From positions 27,120,367-27,184,366 of the forward strand of contig NC_092525.1 of the NCBI RefSeq assembly GCF_037038585.1: a stretch of 64,000 nucleotides of DNA, read 5' to 3'. Position 1 is the first letter of the stretch. Each line of letters opens with the position of its first letter. The notes beneath the pieces are model-generated. The model searched no databases. It was given only the letters and a program-made list of their open reading frames with translations, and was not told where the DNA came from. Origin of the DNA: Patagioenas fasciata (Eukaryota > Chordata > Aves > Columbiformes > Columbidae). The position numbers and the translations under genes are program-made. Shown here one piece after another: positions 46,601-58,600 of this stretch.

Positions 46601-49600
46601 CCCTTCTTGGGTGTTTATTCTGCTGAACAGCAAACTGAAAAGATTTGCAAAAGACAGTTTTATTATACAGTGTATTTGGATTATTGAAACATACATCCAG
46701 TTTAAGCAGGTGGGAGGGATCAGTAGAAAATTGTAAAGAAATAATAATAACCACAAACAACAACAATTAAGACCTGTAGAATTCCAGATACACTGGAAAA
46801 CACTGATTTCAGAGACAAGGAACTGAGTAAGTTGGCACTTTCCAAAACCAACTAGCTCAAGTCACCATCTGATGATTTTAGAGGGAACATTATATTATAG
46901 GTATCTTAATTTGAAAAATATTTGTTAATTGTTTAAGGGATTTACCACTTAGACACCTCACAAAAACAAGAATTCATAGCAATTGCCTGCTTCCAAAAAA
47001 GACCTAGATAATACTGCTAAGAGTTGCTAAAAGAGTTGTAGACAAGTGCTTGGGTGGCAGGAAATTACAAAATAAATAAATACATTCTTACTGAAGAGAT
47101 AACAGGAACATCAAGGTACTTCCAATTTCTTATCATATCACTATCACTTTCTATTTGCACATTCTGGATCAGCTTGTCCAAGTTCTCCTGGGTAGTTCCT
47201 TTGATATAAGGAAAACACACAACTTTATTACCATGTGACTTTGAGTCAGACCAATTTTGTCTCTCACATTCTGGGTTGTTATTTAGTCCAGGATTTCTTT
47301 TGTTTGTTTGTTTGTTTGTTTGGCCAGCCTACTCTAAGTTTAACATAACACTATATTTTAGATAACATTTTGTTTAATGGTCCATTTTTGAGACCAAAAG
47401 TCAATATTGTTAATAGATTCTTCAGACCCACATTCTATCAATTTCTTCCTCCTCTACTAGAAATCCTTCCCCATTATTTTCATTTTCAGGTTGCAATGGA
47501 CATGGAGCTCCCCCTTTAACAGCTTAAATACTATGTGAAAAGGACAGGAATGATGCTCAAACACTGCATGGATCTGCACTTGTACTGGATCTCTTAGCTC
47601 CTTATCAATAGCACCTTTGCTTCTATTTGAGAGAAGCTACAGAGAACAGACAGTATTTCATTCAAACTTGGCCATCAACTCCAATACACATGCTTAAGTT
47701 AACTAAAAATACTGGACTATCCAAAAACTTGAGTTGAAGTCTATAGCACTAAGAAAAAAGGCAGGTTATTATACCATTTGTACTAAAGATGTATAAGAGA
47801 ATAGCTCTAATTTTGTCATAGCTCTCATGACTTTTGTTGAGCAGAACTGGAAGAAGTACTCTCATCAAGTCTTTCACTTTTTGACCTTCTGCATCAGTTC
47901 CAAGAGCCAAGTCCTAAATTAAAGGAAAAAAAAAAAAAGGCAGGTTTAGTGAGTAACCATTAACAAAAGCATTGTGTTGTGTGTTCTGAAATACAGTTTT
48001 ATGAAACTGTAGGTTTCAGGAAACAATCAAGCTGCACCAATTTAAACTCAAAATGAAAAGACTTTGATATAATTATTTAAATAGTTACTGCATTATAACA
48101 ACACTATGTAACAACGCAAACATTTAAAACTGTTTGATATCTAGAATCCCTATAAATACAAATTGATAATTTTCATCTTGAGATTAGTAGTATAATGTAA
48201 TGCCTCATCCTAACAGGTGCTTTTCCCAGACATTTCAGGAGGGCTTCCTTCTGCAGAACATAGTAAGGCAACTTCCTAGGAGTTCTGAACAAAGAAAACA
48301 AATACATTCCTTATACAAATCAGCCAGATTCCATGACAAAAAAACCCCAACATTCTACAAGCACCTCCCTTGATTGGCAAAGCATAAGTCTTGTGTCTCT
48401 CACTTAGCTTTAATACTACTGTGTCAAGTGATCACAAAAAAAGTCAAGAGACACAGCACTTTTGTCAGTTAAAAATAAACATCTACTCCTGCAAACAAGA
48501 AAGTCACATTTGCACTAAGTTGTTGTTTAGTTTGTGGTTTTTTTTAAAGCATACCTGTTCGGTTTTACAGAGCCTTTCTATGTTAGATTTGAACTTGCTC
48601 ATGCAATCTTCTGCTAAGTTAAGATAGACAACTTGCTAGAAGACAAAAAAAAAAAAAACCACACACATAACTTGCCTTTTTTTTTTTAATACATCAAGCA
48701 AACATTTTCACTGGTTACAAGAGTCAATCCTTCAACTACCCTTCAGTCCAATCATGCATTTTCTGTGTTTTACCGTTCACTTCAAGGTTGACCCCCACAA
48801 TACCTTTAAAAACATGAAACTGCTGTGCTATCTTCAACCCTCAAAGCACACAAAACACCTTAGTGTTTTTTTTCCCCATACCAAAATGAATCACCTAGAA
48901 AAAAAAGTTTTCTCCTCAAATTTTTACAGTAGCTGATTAATTTGGAGAAAAGTTACAGCACTCTTGAAAGAAAAATTACAGAGTAAAAATTACAGAGTAA
49001 AACCAGACTTAAATAACGCAGAAAATTATGATGTAGAAAATTATTTATTGTGAAGTTGTAGATACAGAAGACCCCTTACCCTATTAATCTCTTTACGATA
49101 GTGTGGCATCTTTTTCATTAACTGGGACAGAGCAGATATCGACAACTGTAAAGAAATGATACAAGTTGAACATTTTTCCACCCTCAATATCTGACATACT
49201 AATTTTCTTTCCTATTGCAGCCTTGCCTTTTTCCCCCCCCAAAAAATGCCATTGAGATAAGCCTCAATTTCTGTAATAGGTCCATAAATTACATAGCTAT
49301 GACCAGCTGAAAATAATTAAATTACCAGGAAAAACAACAATATATTAAACAACTTACTTTTCCTTCTGTTGCCTTTTTTTTTGATGCAACTTCTTTCAAA
49401 AGTTTCGGTATTTCCCTGAAAAAAGCAAAGGAAAGTCATCAAATGCAACAGTACCATGGTTCTTACAGCCTTTTTTTTAAGATCTTTACCTAAAAAAGTC
49501 TTAAAAGAACTGTGCAACAAGAACTTCTGAATGAAAGTAAAACCTTCAAATACACGTCTCCTTCACAGAAGATAGCTTTTTGACACAGAAAACCAAAATT

Positions 49601-52600
49601 AAACATTCTGCTTATGATATCTGCATAATGTCCTTTGAGGCAATAACTTGCTAGTACTGCATGCAAAATAATCCCTCAGATTTAAAAGATTGAAGATATT
49701 TCCCAGGAAATCCTTTTATTTCCATTTTCCTCAAGAACTGCAATTAATCTAAGTAAACTGCATGCCTCTGTAAACCCTGTATTTTTGAAATGGTTTTTGT
49801 ATGTTTTCTTCCCAGCATCAACTATTTAACAAGACGCAGTCTAGACTGCAAGCAAGCTTAATTCCTGCCTGTATTCCTACTTCCTTAACAGTTCAAATGC
49901 ACTCTCTCTCAAATAAACTTTTATAATTTGCATTTGTGACTAATTTCTTATTTATTCACATACTCTATCACATCTGCAATATGCTTGTGCCGAATCTTCG
50001 CCCAGAGCTCCTCGTCTTCCTCCAGAATTGCCTCCTGTTCCTTCCCAGCAGGTCCTTCTGATTTGTATCTTCCAAGAGAAAATTCAGACAGCTGTTTTGT
50101 TTGTGATTTGTTTTTACCCCCCTCATTCTCATAACTCGTTAAAGTATTAATTGTTGTGGTTTCATCAACATATATGGTAACTGCAGTAACAAACAGGTTT
50201 TCCTTTATAAGCCAAGCTATTGCCCAGTACAACGTGATCGGTAAAATCCTTAAATTATATCTTTGAACACAAAAGAAGCAGATTAATTTTAGAATGACTC
50301 TTTGGGCAGTAGCTTCTGGACACTCTCCTAAATCAACAGTAACCAGAATTTCAATCATATATTACATGCACTTCACTCTTCAGCTTCCCATGTCAACATC
50401 CCTGTAACTTCAAATCCAAGCTCTGCACAGAGTAATACACCTTGAGTTTGCAAAGTGCAGCTTTTTGTATCTGCTATACGACATTTTGCTACTCTGAGGG
50501 AAAATGAAGTCCCATTCACCCACAAAATAGACTAATTATGACAAACTACTTCACATATACAAGAAACACGCTTCACAGTACTACAGACAAGCTATTACTT
50601 TTCTACAAACAGAAATAAACTTATAAAGCAAGATAACAATCACACATTTACAGAAACTCACACAGTATATATGCCCAGAAAGCAGAAAAATAAAAAATTA
50701 CAGGATTAATTGTGACAGTCAGATCACGACCACCTAGAAAACATACTCTGCTACATTTTCATCCCAGCAAACTTCAGATTCACAGAATTCTACATCTTCT
50801 ATGAAAATATTCGCTCAGTGTTTCTGGCAGAGAAGATATGCATTCCTGTTTGCATAACTAAACAAGGAGGCAATCAGGTCTCACTTGCTGTTGTGTGTCA
50901 TCAGAAAGCAAAATCTTCCCACAATCATTGGTGTCAGAACAATCCAACAGCAAAATATGTACCTTACGCAAAACAACATATCACTGTCCCAAATAGCAAT
51001 ACTATAATGCTTATAAACTGAATACGGCTTACCTAAGTGTGCATTTCAGATGGAAACATGTAAATTTTAGCATCTACACAAATTACATGACTGGAGGTCT
51101 AAAAGTGAGCATTCCTCAAAAAAAGCAACTAAGCTTCTTCTCAGTATTTGATTACTGGTCTTGTTTGCCTTTTTAGGCCAAAAAGGCTGAGACTATGAAA
51201 GAAAAGGTAAAGAATCTGAACACATACTACCAAGGTTTTGCTTCAAGTCTAGTACAAAGTCCTTTGTTTTTTTTAAAAAAAAATGCAATTTGTTACTCAA
51301 ACCTTCAAAAAAATGCTAATTAGATCCCACCTAACCTCAGCTAAATGAGGAAGTTAACAAAAAGATGAAGTTATAAATCCAAGAGGAAAGACTAATATGT
51401 GAAGGAACTCTTATGTAATACAAGCAGCTAGTATTGCTATGGTGCAATTCAACTAAACAATTCCATAGATTTTTATAATCAAGAATACAGAGTTTAGATT
51501 TTTTTGAAGAAATACTTGCTTGTAAGTATCATTTTCAATTGGTAACAGATCATATGCCATTGCCTGGAAGGTGAGTTCATGAAGTACAGTTGATACCGGG
51601 TCAAATCCACGATCAATTATTATTAGTTGGGAGTGGGTTTTAGCCTAGAAAACCATAAAATAAATGTAAAGATATTCAGTACAAAGTTAGCATGTTAAAT
51701 TTATAGTAAGTTACAGCACTGCAGACATTTTTAGAAACTGAAAAACTTTGAAGTGTGGTCCAAGTGCTTATCAACATAAATAGAAATAAACGTTTAAATG
51801 ATAATCAGAACAAAGTGGGTTTAACTACTAATTTTAAGGTAATGCTCTTAGCCCATTGCAATGCATTCAGTAACCTCACCTAATGAGGGAAAACAACAAC
51901 ACACAACAAAAAACCACTCACACAATAACAAACCATAAAAAAAGGCCTCCTGCTGTCTTTCCACAAATAAGTGTATTGTTTGCATTCAGAGCAGATTATC
52001 TAGACTGTGCTGCAATACAGAAAAAAAAAATAATCTCTCAACACTCAACTGAAAGTTTCGCTTTGAGGTTTAGCAGAATAGCAGCAGCATCAGGTACATT
52101 TATTTCTCTAGCAGAATGGAATGTCACCAAGTCAGAGGGTTTACCCCATACTTTGGTGTTTAGGCACCAGCCCTAATCTGTAGTGACAGATCAGAAACAT
52201 TATTTATGTGAAAAGCTGTATCTTTGTGGACAATAAATCCCTTAACAGGAGTTCAATTCTGTAGTGAAGTCCCTTCTACAAACAGCCCTATGGAAAGTGA
52301 CGTTCAAACAAAAGTTATCCACTTTTCTTCAGGTTTGTATCATTCCCTACATTATCATAGGGCAAATTTTTCAAGTACAACTAATTTGAACATACAAATT
52401 ACATTTGTTTACGTACAGACTTACTGTATCAGTTACTACCTCTATGTTGCTTTCATACACAAAAACAACTAAATGGCAACTCCTTGCCTTTATTAATAAA
52501 TAAAATCTGGTTTTGTAGAACATATTGTCAAAACGTGTTCCAAAGATCTTTTCTCAGACCTACAAAAAAAACAAACAAAAACAACCAACCAACACCCCAT

Positions 52601-55600
52601 ATTTTTAGTTCGCTTTCTACCTTTATTTGGCTTCTCTCATCAGTTTTGTAGTAGTTTTCAAGATGTTTTTCAACAAGCTGTGCAAGTTTGCTGGCTCTAT
52701 CAGATGGTCCACTGGGAAAAAAAGAAACATGCAAAAATAACATATAATTCTTCATCTTAACACTAAAATGCTACCTTTAAAATAGAAAGAACTCCCTAGA
52801 TTGATCCTCTGGTTTCACAAGCAGTTTTTGAACTCCGTTCTAAGTATTTCGAATATATTTTCACTCTTACATTATGATTCCACTCTTTGAATGCTTCAGG
52901 TATGTCACACAGTTGAAACAGCTTCAGCCAAAAGACTGACAATAGCTGGCATATGGCCCAGCACCTAAAATTCTCACTTAGAGGTGGAAAACAAGAAAGA
53001 AAAAAGAAAGAGAAAGAGAAGAAACAGTCAAGCAATTATTTTGTTACCTTTGCAAAGCCTAAGGCACCGTTTCATGTTACACCACAGAACGGCATTCTTG
53101 AGCATAATTTTAGATGCCTACTTCGACTTCAAAGATGCTACTCTGTCCTCTCAATCCAAGCTAAGTATTCCCCTCAATATCTCTACTACAAAGAAATCCT
53201 GATCCCACCTGCCTCAGCAATTTATTAATTCCTTGATGCCAAGTGGAGCTACAAACCTACCACCAGGAGCAGTTCTGCCACAGGATTATGCACATGCAGT
53301 GTATTAGAATGTAGCATGTTAGAGCAGCATCTTACCAACCAAATATGAAACAAGCAGTTCATAATAAAACTGGGTATAAAAAGTACTGTTACACAAATAC
53401 ACAGAAATAATTCACTGCTCTGTCTACACATCACAAATTACTATCATTCCAAATTTCAGAGTTGTGGATTAAAAACAATTACTCCACAATAAACTATGCT
53501 GCAGCCTCAAGCTATTACCAAACAATATAGGAAGTCCCAGAAGCAAGAACAACTACACTATATAACACGATTTTGCCCCACCTTTTATATCGTACTCCTG
53601 GATTCTCATCTAGTGTAGCACATAAGGTAACAATCTGTTCAGCCATTACTTGCATTACAGCATCCTTATCCTTTGACTTTTCCTGAGTTGGACTATAGCA
53701 GCGGTAGAATGCATCTGGGACATTGAGAGTAAATACCTATGCAAAATACAACCAAGAAAAAAAAAAAACAAACGTGGCTTAAATTGTATATTTTTTAAAT
53801 ATCTGGTAAAACAATTGCTAGTATGTTAAACTAAATGCTGTAATAAAGTCACAGACAATATACTTTACCAAAAAACCTAAACCATACTTCAGTACTCTGT
53901 CTTGTTGGACGCATCTGCTTCTTGTTCTCCTACTCTCTTCCTCTCTGCCCCATGAAAATTACCATTTTTCAAGTTGCTTCCTGTCCATACAGATGGATGG
54001 CCCCGAGATATGCAGCACTAAATACCATCCAGTGTCTCATACAGAGCCATACAATGCAATATCAGAATGATCACTGAAGGTGTCAAGTTTAGAACAGAGT
54101 TTTACATATCATAGTTATTTATTATATGAAACTTTTCCATCCAAGAATTTTAATTCTTTAAATGCATTAAACCTTGATTAAAAAATGTTTAGTACTACAT
54201 AGAAGGAAAATCTTTTTCAACAGTTTAGTAAATGGAATGCAAACATGGAAACAATCCAATTGTCAGTAAATGGATTTTCTCCAGCTTCAGATGGACTCTA
54301 ACTACACAGCCAAAGAACATCCATCCAGATAAAGATGTTTGTTTCATTCGAGTAGATAATCACTTAGACTTTGCCCAGAGCTCAGTCTGATTATTTGCTC
54401 TTATCGTTCAGGAAGCAGGCCCAGGGATTTTAAAGTAAGAAAATCCAGTTAACATTCTCTGTTCCTTTGCTGAGGATTCAAAACGTTCTCACAACCCAAA
54501 ATACCGAGAACACAAAACTAAATAAAAAACAAGAGACAAAATGCTGCTTCTTTTCCAACTACAGAAAAGGAGTTCCAGTTTCTGCTTTCATGGTAAGTCC
54601 TCCAGAGAACCAGGACAGCTAAATTTTTTTATGCCTTATTTGGTAGAGGAAGTTACAAAACTTTTTCTTAAGATCAGCTTTAGCAGGATACCCAAAAACA
54701 GTTTGAAACAAAGCTTGGGAACATCAACACCATTGGAAAACATACAAAACAGCACACTGATTATTCTCTGATGGCTGCTTGATCTAAATAATAAAACCCC
54801 TTTATAGGGGTCTTCAAACCAGGAAACTGCATCACAGTAAGACATGGATAGCAGCAACCTCTACTATAGTCACCTGCCACTTGGTATACATAAGAGTTCT
54901 GACCTTTGATATGTTTATAAGGTTTGAAGAATACAGGAAAGATCCATGGGAAACATTCATGGTTAGTTCTACAACTCCCAGCAGTTGACAGGGTTTGGCA
55001 ACTTCACTGTATTAGTGAGTATGAGAGTACATTTCAGCCTTCTCTGTCTGATGAAGTGCATGAGTGACAAATTATTTGGCAAGACAACACACACTGTGTG
55101 GTTTCACATGGAAACCACTCATTGGTTTCCACTGGAGGTCTCAAATTTTTAATTGAGAAAAAAAACATGGATTTCCATGTTTTCTTCTCAACAAAGGAAA
55201 GTTTGCCAAGTTAGGTTTTCCTTTTTATTTTGTGAGGTTTTGGTTCCCCTTTCCTGCAGTTCTCTTCATCCATTGCCTCTCCTCTTCTGATTTTCACCAA
55301 GTAGTTAGTTCTACTTGTTCCTATTCTATGTACCACCCTACCTAGTCAGTCAAAATAACACCTCAGTATAAGCAATAACAAACATTACTGCTTACTAAAG
55401 ACAAACCAGAATACTATCCTCCTCTCAGAAACAGAGTCCTTCTGTAACCTCTCTACTGCAACAGACTCCAAGTCTTACAAAGAGGTCAAATGCAAACAGT
55501 AAACATTTGAGTACAACTGCATGTGTTTTCATTTGAAAAAACATAAGCAAGTACCAGAAATATGCTAAAACAGCAATAGGTGTCACATACAGTTTGCCGT

Positions 55601-58600
55601 TAAAAAAAAATAAAATAAAAAACCCACACAACCCCCACACACCTACATTCCAATTAACTGATTTCTAGCAGGTCAACAACACTTGAAAATAATCCTCCAG
55701 ACTACTTTTCTGCTGTTGAAAGAAAGAATGAAACTTACCTGAGACTCATATGGGAAGAAGGAAATGTTGATCTCCTTACATCTCCTTATTGATTTTGCAC
55801 AAGATGACTTAATTTTATTAAAGAGGTTGTCAGGACAAACTAGGAACAAAAAAAGATTCTAAGCATAAACCATTTGTGTGTATTCCAGCTGTTAACTCAC
55901 TTAACAAGCTTACAGTATTACAGAGAGACAATTCTAAATTAAGAACCAATTAACAGTAACAAAAAAGTTGCCAAATATTCCTAAAGTGAAAAAGAAGGTG
56001 TAATCAATATTTTGTGTTTGAGCTCTCTTTCAAGAAACAACACTGGTCATTTTTTACTAGCTTTTGGCAAGCAAAGCTGTAGAACACTGATTAGCAGTCT
56101 GCAGGAGTAAAGACTATTGATTTTATCAAAGAAAAAGTTTCTACTACTTCTTTTCTTATAGGAGACAGAAAACATTTCCCAAGCTACAAAAAGGTTAAGA
56201 GCAGAAACAATGTGTACATATCAAACAGTAAAACACAGAACTATGGAATTTATAATTACAGATCTCAAATATGTTCCATTACACTTACAGGCTACTATGG
56301 ATCCTAGTCTAGAAACTGAATTAGAGGAATATTTGTATTACATTAATACTACACAGACTTGGAAGTGACAGAGCTATTTCTCTAACTCCTCTCAGCGTGA
56401 AAAGTTTTGGCAATTACTCAACCTGAAAGCTCACACACTTGCAATAAAGGAACAAACAGCGAGATAGCAGTATTTTTCCAGAACAGGAATTGCTGCATAA
56501 GCATAAAATGAAACAAGAAACCAAGAGGTTTTGGTAGTAATTTGATAACTGCTTTGAGAACAGAGTAGCAGATACACACCATCCTCAGACAAGCAGAGAC
56601 AGCCACAACTCCATCTCTGCCTTCAGCAACATGTCTGAGGTTTTTTGTTTTCCCTTCTTTACACACCATTTTAGTCACACTGAGTGAGACTGCAGAGGAA
56701 CATGCAGTCACATCGACCCCAATTGCATTAATTGTCTCTGCTTTGCAATTTAAATGGTGCATGCAAGGGTTAAGTAGGCACCTTCTTTGGGGTCATGAGA
56801 AAAAGCTGGCTCACAAGTCTGAAGAAACTACTTAAAATAACAAAACATTGTTCTTGCAGCAAATTCTCATGTATTTATACTTTTAGTACAATTTTGTTTA
56901 TAGAAGATATATAGTTTTAAGTGAATTGTCTTCCTCCACATTCTCCAACATAGACTAGAATACTTTAAAATAAAACTAGATTACCTCAATTAAAAGCTGA
57001 GGTGGGGAAGAATTAACATTGGTAATTGTAATTGTGAATTGTGAGCCACACAGCACAGTGACCACGTCCTAACAACCCAAATATGGTTAACTACTTGAGT
57101 CTCAAATCTTATCTGAAGAAACAGGACCCCAAAATTTTCACATACTAAATTACAGGAAAGTAGAAAAGCTTACTCATTTACATATATGAAGTTATCAAAC
57201 TACAACGCAAAAGGTTACTCACAGTCAGTGAAATACACATATGCTGCTTTGTATCTGCTGGATGATTTGGTGATGAAGTCATCAATAAGTCCATCTACAG
57301 ACTTATGGGGATAGGAAAAACAGGAGGAAAAAAATTATTACAGTGTTTTGCCTTTCCTCACATACCAGACAAAACTTCTCCCTCCTCTCCTCCTGCCTTG
57401 TTAACTACCCAGTTCCACTTAGGAATACTGCAAATCAACATATAAGAAAACACTTAAGTAGAAGACTCTTAATTCCAGACCAAGAATAACAGAACCACAA
57501 AATGTTCCAAGTTGGAAGGTACCCACAAGGACCATTGAGTCCAATTCCTGTCCCTGCATAAGACAACCCCAAGATTCACACCATGTGTCTGAGGGCGTTG
57601 TCCAATAGTTTCTTGAACACTGTCAGGCTTGGGGCCGTGACACCTCCCTGGGGAGCCTGTTCCAGTGCTCCAGCACCCTCTGGGTGAAGAACCTTTTCCT
57701 AATGTCCAACCTGAACCTCCCCTGGCACATCTTCCTGCCATTCCCTTGGTCTCTATAACTGATCACCAGAGAAGAGATCAGCATCTGCCCCTTCTCCACC
57801 CCTTGTGAGGAAGCTGTAGCCACCATGAGGTCTCCCCTCAGTCTCCTCTTCCCCAGGCTGAACACACCAAGCGACTTCAAACAATTACAGAAGGGCACCC
57901 ATGCACCAAGACCACTTTAGGAAGCACACAAAGCAAGACATTTGCATCACTTTCCACCTACAACACCGCTGAGATTTATTAGCTCAAGAATTTTTAGGAA
58001 ATAACAGTAATCTCTTATTAGAACAAATACTTTGAATTCTATTGTTCAAGGTATCATCATTATTCGATACAACTTTTTCAGTGAGGTTACTAATACCTAA
58101 GCAACGAAACAGTGCCTCCATTAATCAAAAGGTAAACATTTGCAACATACTCTGTGGTGACATTGAATTGTCTTTTCATTACAGAAAATTAAGCATCACA
58201 CGAAGGATTATCACAGAAAATGCAAAGTTAAGTACCACATAGTTGTACAAAGTAAATAAATATTATTTTAAAATAAGAATGCTTTTTCAGCCTAAATGAT
58301 CTTGCTACACTTCCTTTAAAATACTAACCTTTTTAGTGGGAGTTATGAAATATATTGCTTTCATGTGTGGGACAGGCTCACGAGTTTTATACACGTTCTC
58401 CACCACTATAAAGTAAGAAATATTACATAATTATAATTAAGAGCTTTGTGCATGCGTAAGGAAAGCACCACACTTATTTTAGTAGAGGTGATAAAAATAA
58501 AACAATACCAATCAAGTTGTCCACAAAATTAGTTACAAGGAAATACCTTCTGCCAAGAGAGCTTTGATTTTTTGTTTATTATTTTAAATACAGCAAGTTA

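Noticed and set aside
49948-50358. 136-codon minus-strand frame as a separate gene
   Set aside because: Its last third is STXBP3 exon 10; the upstream part is intron read-through.
57469-57898. Two minus-strand frames of about 90 codons
   Set aside because: They are translated remnants of the CR1 LINE 3' end, not a host gene.
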